From: Hydractinia symbiolongicarpus | Taxonomy: Eukaryota; Cnidaria; Hydrozoa; Anthoathecata; Hydractiniidae | Direction of reading: 5' to 3' | NCBI RefSeq assembly: GCF_029227915.1 | Contig: NC_079885.1 | Span: forward strand, 27,653,001 to 27,717,000 | Length of the DNA stretch: 64,000 nucleotides | Shown: positions 1 through 11,593 of the stretch, piece after piece | Position numbering within the stretch: position 1 is the first letter of the stretch | Layout: every line of letters starts with the position of its first letter | Position numbers and translations under genes: made by a program | The notes under the pieces: model-generated | What the model saw: only the letters and a program-made list of their open reading frames with translations | Told to the model about the DNA's origin: nothing | Databases searched by the model: none

Positions 1-1907
1 ACTTTATTAAAAAATTAAGATAAATAAGTCATTTTTTCCCGTAGGACCAACCCTAGCCGTTAGTTCGCGCTGAAGAAATAGCAACAGTTTCAAAAATTAT
101 ATTTCATTGACTTTCTAACGATGTTAGTCCGTTTGAGTTACAACGTTTGGTTCACATATTCGTAGCAACATGTATTTAGCGATAGTATTCGCATATTACT
201 AGGTTCCATCGCTTTTAACAGTGAAACATCAGACTGTGGGACTTAATTGAACTGATTTTCGACTTTGACCTTATAAATGCGGTAAATGAGCCAGTTTGAC
301 TATAAGAAATAACATCCTTCTTAATTTCACATGATTGCTGGAACTCAGCGATTACACTGGGCGCTGTGGTAGCACTTTATTAAAAAATTAAGATAAATAA
401 GTCATTTTTTACTGTAGGACCAATCCTAGCTGTTAGTTTGCGCTGAAGAAATAGCGACAGTTTCAAAAACTACATTTCATTGACTTTTTAACGGTATCAA
501 TCCGCTTCAGTTACAACAGTTGCGTCACATATTCGTACCAACATGTATTTAGCGATATTCTTCTGATATTACTGGGTTGCATCGCTATTAACAGTGAGAC
601 GATTGACTGCGGGACTTAATTGAACTAACTTTGGACTGTGACCTGATAAATGTGATAAATGAGACAATTGGACACCAAGAAATAACATTCTTCTAAATTT
701 GACGTGATTGCCGGAACTCAGAGATTACATTGGTCGCTGTGGTGGCGCTTCATTTAAAAAATTTAGATAAATAAGTCATTCATTACTGTGGGACCAATCC
801 TAGCCGTTATCGCGCGCTGAAGAAATAGCGACAGTTTCAAAAACTACATTTCATTGACTCTCTAACGGTATCAATCCGCTTCAGTTACAACAGTTGCGTC
901 ACATACTCGTACCAACATGTATTTAGCGATAGTAATCGCATATTACTAGGTTCCATCGCTTTTAACAATGAAACGTTTGACTGTGGGACATAATTGAACT
1001 GATTTTGGACTTTGACCTTATAAATGTGATAAATGAGACAATTGGACACCAAGAAATAACAATCTTTCTAATTTGACGCCGGAACTCAGCGATTACATTG
1101 GGCGCTGTGGTAGCGCTTCATTTAAAAATTTAGATAATAAGTCATTTTTACTGTGGGACCAATCCTAGCCGCTAGCGCGTGCTGAAGAAATAGAGACATT
1201 TTAAAAAACTCCATTTCATTGACTTTCTAACTGTGTCAATCTGTTTGAGTTACATTGGTTGCGTCACACATTCGTACCAAAATGTATTTACTGATTTTTT
1301 TCCGATATTACTAAGTTGTATCGCTTTTAACAGTGAAACGATTGACTGTGGGACTTAATTGAACTGATTCTGGACTGTGACCTTATAAATGTAATAAATG
1401 AGCCAATTGGACTCCAAGGAATAACATTCTTCCTAATATGACGTGATTGCCGGAACTCAGAGATTGCATTGGTCGCTGTGGCAGCGCTTCATTTAAAAAT
1501 GTAGATAAATAAGTCATTCTTTACTGTGGGACCAATCCTATCCGTTGTCGCGCGCTGAAGAAATAGCGACAGTTTCAAAAACTACATTTCATTGACTTTC
1601 TAACGGTATCAATCCGCTTCAGTTACAACAGTTGCGTCACATACTCGTACCAACATGTATTTAGCGATAGTATTCGCATATTACTAGGTTCCATCGCTTT
1701 TAACAGTGAAACGTTTGACTGTGGGACTTAATTGAACTGATTTTGGAATTTGACCTTATAATTGCGGTAGATGAGCCAGTTTGACTATAAGAAATAACAT
1801 TCTTCTTAATTTCACATGATTGCTGGAACTCAGCGATTACACTGGGCGCTGTAGTAGCCCTTTATTAAAAAATTAAGATAAATAAGTCATTTTTACTGTA
1901 GGACCAA
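1..1907. repeat. Satellite array, left block (about five monomers of 365-374 bp)
   Basis: Tandem monomers begin near 1, 374, 747, 1114, 1485 and 1858. The same internal landmark (GAACTGATT or a variant) recurs at 255, 628, 1002, 1367 and 1740, giving periods of 373, 374, 365 and 373. Each monomer carries GCGCTGAAGAAATAG, a TGTATTTAG stretch and a GGAACTCAG block. Divergence between monomers is visible but modest. No reading frame is conserved, so this looks like satellite DNA rather than a gene family. The block stops abruptly where the LINE begins, and its phase resumes on the far side, so both blocks were once one array. Confidence 0.95.
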
Positions 1908-1941
1908 GTCTAAAAAAGTAAAAAAAAGTAAAAAAGTAAAG

Positions 1942-4900
1942 ATGGCACTGCGGTGTACGGACGTGTTCCGCCACCTCTTATTACTTGTTGTTATATTTTC
2001 TGTGAAAAGGCCTACTTTTACATCAGCTGGACCTGCAATTTATGATATTATGGATACAAATACTGGTTTTACTACGGAATCGTTTGATTTCGTGCAAGAT
2101 TGTTATTACAGTTCATCTTTGTGGGTTTATAAACAGAATCACATTTATAAACTTAATCTTGATCTCAGAGAAACGACTTGGTTACTTTTAATACTTGCCG
2201 GGGACGTTGAAATCTGTCCGGGTCCTAATTGTGGCGCTTGCTTGAATAATATAAAGCATATTAAACAAAAGGTAACATGTATTGGATGTACTCAATTTTT
2301 TCACAAAAATTGTATCAACATAAAAGATTTTATCACAACATCTCTTTGCACTCAATGCAGACTCAACCACGACGGGGGTCGAACTAAAAATGACACTATT
2401 AACTCCTTTTCAGAAAAGCGTGGTTTCAAACTTCTTCATCTGAACGTCAATGGCTTGTTTGGAAAAATTGACCAAATCCGGGACATGTTATTCAGTACTA
2501 GAAAAAACATTCACATATTTGGAATAACTGAATCTCATCTAACTGAAATAATTCCGGATTCACTAGTTTCAATTGAAGGATACCGTACTGAAAGGAAAGA
2601 TCGAAAAACAGGAATTGGTGGTGGTGTTATTGTTTACATTAGAGACGATCTCAAATGGCAACGTAGATTTGACTTGGAGAGTGATATCGAATCCGTAGTT
2701 GTAGAAATCTTTGTAGAAAAGTCCAAATCTTTTATCGTTTGTGTCATGTACCGACCCCCGGATAGTTCATTACATGGTACAAAAAATTTCGAAACTTGTC
2801 TTAACGACTTTTTGACAATTAGCTCAACGGAAGATAAAGAAACTTTACTACTGGGAGATCTTAATATAGATTATAATAAACGCAGTGATCATAAACAATT
2901 AAAAGACCTATTTGTTATTGTGGGTCTCAACCAACGCATCAAACAGTTCACTAGAGAAACGGAAAGTTCAAAAACGATAATTGATGTAATTTTTACCTCG
3001 CATCAAAACAATGTCAAAGAAACAATAGTTCTACCATTAGGGATCAGTGATCATGACTTAATTGGTGTAAACAGAAAAATAAATGTCAATCGCTATGTAC
3101 CTCGTAGAATTAAAATTCGAGATTATAAAAATTACAACGCAACTCGTTTTAAGGATGATATGAAAAACTCTGATTGGGATTCTATTATCTTTAAAGATAC
3201 CATGAATAAAAGCTGGGATGCATTTAAATCAAGAATCCTCGAAATCATTAATATTCATGTTCCACTCAAAGAAATATCTATTCGAGGAAAGTCGTGTCCG
3301 TGGCTCTCTGGTGAAATTAAAACAAAAATGAGAGAAAGGGACCATTTTTTGAGAAAAGCAAGGAAATATAACAACAGTTTTGACTGGGAAAGCTATAAAA
3401 GAATCCGTAATAAAGTCACCACTCTTATACGTCAAAGTAAAAAGAAATATCACCAAAACATTTTTACTGAAAACGTAAATGATTCTAAAACATTTTGGAA
3501 TGAGATTAAAAAGGTTTACCCGGTTAAACCAAAAAAAGGTGTTAGTAATGTTATCGATGTTGATGGATGCTTAATAAGTAATAAATCGAGGATAGCTGGT
3601 TGTTTCTGTAAATTTTTCTCAAGTATCGGTTCCAAACTTGCGAATACTATTACTTCCATTGGTGATCGGAGATGGATGTATTATGAGTCGAGCAAGCTTT
3701 CCCTTAACAAGAATATGTCAGTGTTCAAATTTAATGCAGTTACTCCTGATTTACTTAAAAAACGACTAAAGAAACTGAAAGTGGCAAAAGGTGCCGGTCC
3801 GGATGGAATACCGCCTCGTCTCATAAAGGATTGCGCCGATGAAATTGTACTTCCATTATGCTACCTAATTAACTTGAGTCTTCGGTCTCATACGTTTCCA
3901 TCGGCTGAAAAAGTAGCACGCGTGACTCCAGTATACAAATCGGACGATAAATCAAAACTTGATAACTATCGACCAATTTCCGCGCTAAATGTATTCTCGA
4001 AGATTATTGAACAAATTGTACATCACCAACTGTACAATTATCTAGAAGAAAACAACCTTCTTCAATGCCAACAATTCGGAATTCGTAAACAGCGATCTAC
4101 GCAACAAGCGGTGTCATTGTTTGTCGAAACTATTCGCAAAAATGCAGATAAAGGAGAATGCACTGGGGCGATTTATCTCGACTTGCGAAAAGCCTTCGAC
4201 ACTGTGAACCACTCGCGGCTTTTACACAAACTCTAACTTCATGGCATCCATGATATCGAGTTGCAGTGGTTCGAAGATTATTTATTCAATCGTACCCAAT
4301 ATGTCACATACGATAACATAAATTCATCACCTCAACAGATTACTTGTGGTGTACCCCAGGGTTCAACCCTGGGTCCATTACTATTCCTTCTACTCGTTAA
4401 CGACTTACACCAATTACTAAGTAAATCGAAAGTACTTTTGTATGCCGATGACACTGTTGTATATTACTCATCAAAATCGAGCAAAGAAGTTGAATCAGTT
4501 CTTAATAACGAAGTCCAACGTATTGCAGACTGGATAAATGAAAACTGTTTAATAATAAATCTTTAAAAGGGAAAGACTGAGTTTGTCATGTATGGATCTC
4601 ATCAAAACCTACGTAAACAGGAAGCATGTACCATCAAGATAAATGCTACGTCCATTAACAAAGAAGATAATTATATCTATCTGGGGGTTAATCTGGACAA
4701 CCATCTGACACTACAGGAACATCTCAACACAACGTACAAAAAGGCATCTGGAAAGCTCAAATAACTCAAAAGTATTCGATATCTTTTGACAGCTGACATA
4801 GTAAAATCGGTTTATAATACTGTTATCCTGCCGAATTTACTTTATTGTTATCCAATAATGCTGTCTTTATCGAGAACCCAGGAAGACAAGCTACAATATT

Positions 4901-5223
4901 TACACAATCGAGCGTTTAAAATTTGTGGTGGTACCCATCAATGGGATTCTATTGCAACAATCAAGAAACAAAGAGCTGCGGTTGAAGTTTTCAAAAGCAT
5001 CAATGGCATCACTGAAAACCACTTCAATTTCGAGCAAATCAACCACACAATGAATACTCGAAGAAATCAATCAAACATCAAACTTGGCCATCTTAGGACT
5101 GAATTCGCAAGAAAATCTTTCGGTCATCAAGGTGGTATGATTTTTAACGAATTACCAACTGTACTGCAGAAAGAATCATCATTGTTTTTATTTAAAAGAA
5201 GCATTAGGGTTATTAAATTTTAA
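1942..5223 (+). pseudogene. LINE polyprotein (2A-like, PHD finger, endonuclease, RT), three nonsense codons
   Basis: One frame runs from ATG 1942 to TAA 5221-5223, broken only by in-frame TAA at 4234, 4564 and 4762. Residues 1-30 look like a hydrophobic signal segment. Residues 87-95 read GDVEICPGP, a 2A-like motif. A C-x2-C...C-x2-C-x4-H-x2-C...C-x2-C PHD-type finger covers about residues 97-139. The endonuclease follows, with LHLNVNGL, TESHL, GDLNIDY and SDHDLIG motifs. RT motifs are LDLRKAFDTVNH, GVPQGSTLGPLL and the catalytic YADDTV. The protein would make LINE RNA-templated copies in the nucleus. The three stops truncate RT before, within and after its catalytic core, so this copy is unlikely to be active. 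Confidence 0.9.
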
Positions 5224-5520
5224 ATTTTACTTTTGTTCCCACACAGCGTCGCGTCTAATTACCTCTGCGCACTTAGATTTCCTTTCCATCAGTTTTGTAT
5301 TTCCTCTTCAAGTCTTTTTCAGTGTGGTGTCGTAACTATCTATCCCAGCACATTCGCCTATTCTACTATCTTGTATATTTCATTTCTTGTCTTATAGATA
5401 ATACATTTTTTTTTTCATTTTTAAAATTTTTAACATTATTTATTATATACTTGTATATATAGGAATCTTATTGATACCAGGATTGTCTTTATGAACCCTG
5501 ATTAGGACACCTGTAAATAA

Positions 5521-5523
5521 ATA

Positions 5524-5560
<37 letters not shown>
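5521..5560. repeat. (TAA)n microsatellite tail of the LINE
   Basis: An uninterrupted run of TAA triplets closes the LINE 3' UTR and abuts satellite DNA. It is the element's own tail rather than an independent microsatellite. Confidence 0.9.
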
Positions 5561-5561
<1 letters not shown>

Positions 5562-8500
5562 GCCGTTAGTTCGCGCTGAAGAAATAGCGACAGTTTCTAA
5601 AACTACATTTCATTGACTTTCTATCGGTATCAATCCGCTTCAGTTACAACAGTTGCGTCACATACTCGTACCACCATGTATTTAGCGATAGTATTCGCAT
5701 ATTACTAGGTTCCATCGCTTTTAACAGTGACACGTTTGACTGTGGGACTTAATTGAACTGATTCTGGACTGTGACCTTATAAATGTGATAAATGAGCCAA
5801 TTGGACTCCAAGGAATAACATTCTCCTTAATTTCACACGATTGCTGGAACTCAACGATTACACTGGGCGCTGTGGTAGCACTTTATTAAAAAACTAAGAT
5901 AAATAAGTCATTTTTTACTGTAGGAGCAATCCTAGCCGTTAGTTCGCGCTGAAGAAATAGCGACAGTTTCAAAAACTACATTTCATTTACTTTTTAACGG
6001 TATCAATCCGCTTCAGTTACAACAGTTGCGTCACATATTCGTACCAACATATATTTAGCGATATTCTTCTGATATTACTAGGTTGCATCGCATTTTACAG
6101 TGAAACGATTGACTGCGGGACTTAATTGAACTAACTTTGGACTGTGACCTGATAAATGAGATAAATGAGACAATTGGACACCAAGAAATAACATTCTTCT
6201 TAATTTGACGCCGGAACTCAGCGATTACATTGGGCGCTGTTGTAGCGCTTCATTTAAAAATTTAGATAATAAGTCATTTTTACTGTGGGCCAATCCTAGC
6301 CGTTAGCGGGTGCTGAAGAAATAGAGATATTTTAAAAAATTTCATTTCATTGACTTTCTAACAATGTCAATCCGTTTGAGTTACATCGGTTGCGTCACAC
6401 ATTCGTACCAACATGTATTTAGTGATTTTTTTCCGATATAACTAAGTTGTATCGCCTTTAACAGTGAAACGATTGACTGTGGGACTTAATTGAACTGATT
6501 CTGGACTGTGACCTTATAAATGTGATAAATGAGCCAATTGGACTCCAAGGAATAACATTCTCCTTAATTTCACACGATTGCTGGAACTCAACGATTACAC
6601 TGGGCGCTGTGGTAGCACTTTATTAAAAAACTAAGATAAATAAGTCATTTTTTACTGTAGGAGCAATCCTAGCCGTTAGTTCGCGCTGAAGAAATAGCGA
6701 CAGTTTCAAAAACTACATTTCATTTACTTTTTAACGGTATCAATCCGCTTCAGTTACAACAGTTGCGTCACATATTCGTACCAACATATATTTAGCGATA
6801 TTCTTCTGATATTACTAGGTTGCATCGCATTTTACAGTGAAACGATTGACTGCGGGACTTAATTGAACTAACTTTGGACTGTGACCTGATAAATGAGATA
6901 AATGAGACAATTGGACACCAAGAAATAACATTCTTCTTAATTTGACGCCGGAACTCAGCGATTACATTGGGCGCTGTTGTAGCGCTTCATTTAAAAATTT
7001 AGATAATAAGTCATTTTTACTGTGGGCCAATCCTAGCCGTTAGCGGGTGCTGAAGAAATAGAGATATTTTAAAAAATTTCATTTCATTGACTTTCTAACA
7101 ATGTCAATCCGTTTGAGTTACATCGGTTGCGTCACACATTCGTACCAACATGTATTTAGTGATTTTTTTCCGATATTACTAAGTTGTATCGCCTTTAACA
7201 GTGAAACGATTGACTGTGGGACTTAATTGAACTGATTCTGGACTGTGACCTTATAAATGTGATAACTGAGCCAATTGGACTCCAAGGAATAACATTCTTC
7301 TTAATATGATATGATTGCTCGAACTCAGCGATTACTCTGGTCGCTGTGGTAGCACTTTATTAAAAAATTAAGATAAATAAGTCATTTTTTACTGTAGGAC
7401 CAATCCTAGCCCTTAGTTCGCGCTGAAGAAATAGCGACAGTTTCAAAAACTACAATTCATTGACTTTCTAACGGTATCTATCCGGTTCAGTTAAAACAGT
7501 TGCGTCACATATCCGTACCAACATGCATTTAGCGATATTCTTCTGGTATTACTAGGTTGCATTGCTCTTAACAGTGAAACGATTGACTGTGGGACTTAAT
7601 TGAACTAATTTTGGACTGTGACCTGATAAATGTTATAAATGAGACAATTGGACACCAAGAAATAACATTCTTCTTAATTTGACGCCGGAACTCAGCGATT
7701 ACATTGGGCGCTGTTGTAGCGCTTCATTTAAAAATTTAGATAATAAGTCATTTTTACTGTGGGCCAATCCTAGCCGTTAGCGGGTGCTGAAGAAATAGAG
7801 ATATTTTAAAAAATTTCATTTCATTGACTTTCTAACAATGTCAATCCGTTTGAGTTACATCGGTTGCGTCACACATTCGTACCAACATGTATTTAGTGAT
7901 TTTTTTCCGATATTACTAAGTTGTATCGCCTTTAACAGTGAAACGATTGACTGTGGGACTTAATTGAACTGATTCTGGACTGTGACCTTATAAATGTGAT
8001 AACTGAGCCAATTGGACTCCAAGGAATAACATTCTTCTTAATATGATATGATTGCTCGAACTCAGCGATTACTCTGGTCGCTGTGGTAGCACTTTATTAA
8101 AAAATTAAGATAAATAAGTCATTTTTTACTGTAGGACCAATCCTAGCCCTTAGTTCGCGCTGAAGAAATAGCGACAGTTTCAAAAACTACAATTCATTGA
8201 CTTTCTAACGGTATCTATCCGGTTCAGTTAAAACAGTTGCGTCACATATCCGTTCCAACATGCATTTAGCGATATTCTTCTGATATTACTAAGTTGCATT
8301 GCTCTTAACAGTGAAACGATTGACTGTGGGACTTAATTGAACTAACTTTGGACTGTGACCTGATAAATGTTATAAATGAGACAATTGGACACCAAGAAAT
8401 AACATTCTTCTTAATTTGACGCCGGAACTCAGCGATTACATTGGGCGATGTTGTAGCGCTTCATTTAAAAATTTAGATAATAAGTCATTTTTACTGTGGG

Positions 8501-9412
8501 CCAATCCTAGCCGTTAGCGCGTGCTGAAGAAATAGAGATATTTTAAAAAACTCCATTTCATTGACTTTCTAACAGTGTCAATCCGTTTGAGTTACATCGG
8601 TTGCGTCACACATTCGTACCAACATGTATTTAGTGATTTTTTTCCGATATTACTAAGTTGTATCGCCTTTAACGGTGAAACGATTGACTGTGGGACTTAA
8701 TTGAACTGATTCTGGACTGTGACCTTATAAATGTGATAACTGAGCCAATTGGACTCCAAGGAATAACATTCTTCTTAATATGACATGATTGCTCGAACTC
8801 AGCGGTTACTCTGGTCGCTGTGGTAGCACTTTATTAAAAAATTAGGATAAATAAGTCATTTTTACTGTAGGACCAATCCTAGCCCTTAGTTCGCGCTGAA
8901 GAAATAGCGACAGTTTCAAAAACTATATTTCATTGATTTTCTAACGGTGTCAATCCGCCTAAGTTACAACGGTTGCTTCACGTATTCGTATCAACATGTA
9001 TTTAGCGATATTTTTCCGCTATTACTAGGTTGCATCGCTTTTAACAGTGAAACGATTGACTGTGGGACTTAATTGAACTGATTTTGGACTGTCACCAAAT
9101 AAATGTGAAAGTGAGACAATTGGACCTCAAGAAATAACATTTGTCTTAATTTGACATGATTGCCGAAACTCAGCGATTACACTGGGTGCTGTGGATTAAG
9201 ATAAAAATTCAGTTTTTACTGTGGGAACAATCCTAGCCGTTATCGCGCGCTGAAGAAGTAGCGACAGTTTCAAAAACTACATCTCACTGACTTTCTAACG
9301 GTGTTAGTCCGTTTGAGTTACAACGGTTGGTTCACATATTCGTGCCAACATGTTTTTAGCGATATTTTTCCGATATTACTAGGTTGCATCGCTTTTAACA
9401 GTGAAACGATGG
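5561..9412. repeat. Satellite array, right block, with 737-bp higher-order repeat
   Basis: Same satellite as the left block. The landmark ATTCTGGACT occurs at 5761, 6498, 7235, 7972 and 8709, each exactly 737 bp apart, so the array repeats as a two-monomer unit (about 373 plus 364 bp). The copies starting at 5761 and 6498 are nearly identical, with one visible difference pair near 6437/7174. The copies from 7235 and 7972 resemble each other more than the first pair. This indicates recent unequal exchange or segmental amplification. The last monomer decays into unique sequence near 9412. Confidence 0.93.
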
Positions 9413-9494
9413 ACTAGCTAGAGTAGGGAGGGAATTTAAGAAGGTTTTGGGTTTTCCACGGTCAAAGCCCTATTAAAAAAACGCTGCACTTAGA

Positions 9495-9620
9495 CCCCTA
9501 AAAAATCTGTGACGTCACAGATTTCATCATGCCTCAAATGAGTAAACAAGTCACGTGACATCATCAAAAATGACGGCACTCGAGAAAACTGCTGACATCA
9601 ACAAATGCGCATGCGCAAAT
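9495..9620. promoter_or_regulatory. Cluster of palindromic CRE, E-box and NRF-1-like sites
   Basis: Within about 110 bp there is a long perfect palindrome centred on TGACGTCA (about 9505-9526), a GTCACGTGAC E-box palindrome (about 9551-9560) and a TGCGCATGCGCA NRF-1-type palindrome (about 9605-9616). Clusters of these sites are typical of CpG-type metazoan promoters. A short plus-strand frame with a SAP-like N-terminus starts at 9792. Promoter activity is inference from motif content only. Confidence 0.4.
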
Positions 9621-9791
9621 CTGTTTGAGTAGAAAAGGGAAACAAGCAAGTAGATGGGGAAGACAAAAAGCTTTTATCTGAAGTGTCCCGATTGGGGGTG
9701 GTGGTGGACTCTAGATCGCATACCACATACAACGAAAGGCAGCCGTCATATCTCCATGTAGAATGTAGCCTGGCGCTGTTCACATAAACAA

Positions 9792-9907
9792 ATGGACAAA
9801 CTGCGACAAGAAGCTAAAGCCTTAGGTCTCAAAAGGTACTCTACGTTAAAGCGAATAGACCTTGTCATACGCAAAGCCATACGCAAAGTCACGTATAAGG
9901 ATGCGTC

Positions 9908-9939
<32 letters not shown>

Positions 9940-9974
9940 ACACACACACACAGTCTCCGTATTATTATAGCTAG
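9792..9974 (+). CDS. Short SAP-like N-terminal fragment running into a CA repeat
   Basis: From ATG 9792 the first 27 or so residues (LRQEAKALGLKRYSTLKR and following) fit the SAP helix-turn-helix pattern, a roughly 35-residue DNA-binding motif. The frame then enters a (CA)n microsatellite and ends. A complete SAP protein would need further exons, none of which I recognise downstream. It may be a first exon or a fragment of a transposon-encoded SAP protein. The upstream palindrome cluster (9495-9620) is compatible with a promoter. The residues after the CA run are not meaningful protein. Confidence 0.35.
9909..9952. repeat. (CA)n microsatellite
   Basis: A run of about twenty CA dinucleotides with one CC interruption. 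Confidence 0.95.
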
Positions 9975-10965
9975 CCCTTGATATCTCCTCTAAATTCAGT
10001 CAAGACATAATCAAAGGGAGCATATTTCAATCCTTCGTCCCTCCCACCGCCATCTTTGTTTACATTTTTAAATGCTAAATACAATCTTTCACGGAAATAC
10101 ATAAAACTTCTATAATAGGCCAATCAGAATCCATCACGCAAGTCTACTAGAATGCAAGTCTACGAGAATGCTTTTTCGCTAATATACAAATTTCAACTGT
10201 AATAATTATAATATTTCGGCTACCTAGCTATAGGGACCAAAAGGGATATTTGTTTGATTTTGAATTAACCTAGCTAACATACATCCAATAGTTGTGATTC
10301 AGCTGGCTCCAAGCAACTGATTTATACAAACCTTCTTCAAACACCCTTTACTCGGTTTCCCAATTACCTCGTCAACAAGAACCCATTAGGTTCTCTATTA
10401 AAAAATCTTTTTGCGTGCAGTTCTTAACAAACGGACTCTAACCTATACTTTACATGAATACTTTAACATAAATACTTTTTTCTGCTAATCAAGGTTCCAA
10501 AATTAAAGAAAATTGATAGGTAGTTAGCGAGTGCCTTGTTGGCTGTTCCTTGTTTTGATTTTGTTTTTCTAGGGTTTAAATTCACGATTTATTATTTCTT
10601 TCTGAGTGTGTAATGTGTATATTTACTAGCAAATTAAAACTTTAAGTAATACTCTAAAATGCCTCCAGAATTGGCGTATATATGGTTGTAAAAGGAGGCC
10701 TCATCCGTCTTTTTTTTAAAATATGCTACTAGCTACTAAAGTTAATTTTGTTTTAGGCGGCGATAGCGGAAAAAGAAGTGAGTAATTTACCTCTGCTGGA
10801 ATTTCCTTTTTCTTAAAAAATTATGAGAATGTGATAATTTTGAAAGAAAATATATCGACTAAAATACTTCAGTTGTGTAAGGTCCCTAGTATATCTCGCA
10901 GTCGTAGAGAAAACCATGAAGTTGTAATAATAGTCCGTGTTAACTGGGATATTTGAAATTATTAC
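9975..10965. other. No recognisable gene
   Basis: AT-rich sequence with short T and A runs. Nothing coding, tRNA-like or repeated in the window was recognised. Confidence 0.5.
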
Positions 10966-11593
10966 CGGTAAAAGGGCGGCATCAATATTTCCAAAAATCG
11001 CCCAATGTCATTGGTTAGAACTTACGTCATAGCGGACAATATTCCATGGTATTGCCCGCTACCATAGCAACCATGTTTAAAGTTTAAATATGGTAGCATT
11101 AAATGTAAATAAACACGGAAAACGGTAAACAAAAAAGCGAAACAGAAGTAAAACTTACTTTTATCTTTTAAAGAATTCTATGTTGTAGCTACACAATGAA
11201 ACCTGTAATGTTTATACGATATTCGATTTTAAAAAAAAATATTTTTAGTTCGAATGTACGTTCCATATGGGAATAGTTTCTATAAAGACATGATTTCTAC
11301 ATCTTGCTTATAATGTTATATTTTTGTCGCAAAATGCAGTAGCCGGATAATAATCCATATAATAACTGTTTATTTCGGGCAATACCTTCGAATATTGAAT
11401 GGTTGCTATTGTCGCGTACTGCCTTCGCAAGCTTGGGCAATACTTCGTCGGTCAATATTCTCCGGTATTGCCCTCATAAACAGTTATTATAGGGTTAATG
11501 ACGTTGTTATATGGATTATTAAAACTTTAAACACGGTTGCTATTGCCCGCTATGACGTAAGTTGTAACCAATGACATGCCGCCCTTTTACCTG
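10965..11593. mobile_element. Nested foldback MITE with long inverted arms
   Basis: The outer arms share GGTAAAAGGGCGGCAT (10967 onward, inverted at the right end near 11576-11591), GTCATTGGTTA, ACTTACGTCATAGCGG, TAGCAACC and GTTTAAAGTTT. The left arm has extra insertions, so the arms differ in length. A second inverted pair lies inside (about 11359-11400 against 11447-11490, sharing ATAATAACTGTTTAT and GGGCAATACC). GGTATTGCCC or its complement recurs at least six times, as expected for subterminal transposase-binding sites. There is no coding capacity, and the target duplication is unclear. Confidence 0.8.

Larger units (their letters stand above)
1908..5560 (+). mobile_element. Full-length CR1/L2-group non-LTR retrotransposon inserted in the satellite
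   Basis: The element starts with an A-rich leader directly after satellite sequence and ends in a (TAA)n tail directly before it. It encodes one long frame with PHD-like finger, apurinic endonuclease and reverse transcriptase. The satellite monomer is interrupted after GGACCAA and resumes at AGCCGTTAG; comparison with other monomers shows four bases (TCCT) missing and no target duplication. The 3' UTR ends in a simple repeat, as is common in CR1/L2-like LINEs. The single frame and its few point lesions suggest a fairly young but dead copy. Confidence 0.93.

Noticed and set aside
4234-4764. TAA read as sense codon (genetic code change or readthrough)
   Set aside because: The host gene at 45261-59523 uses normal stops and avoids internal TAA, and the other elements are also decayed, so ordinary nonsense mutation suffices.
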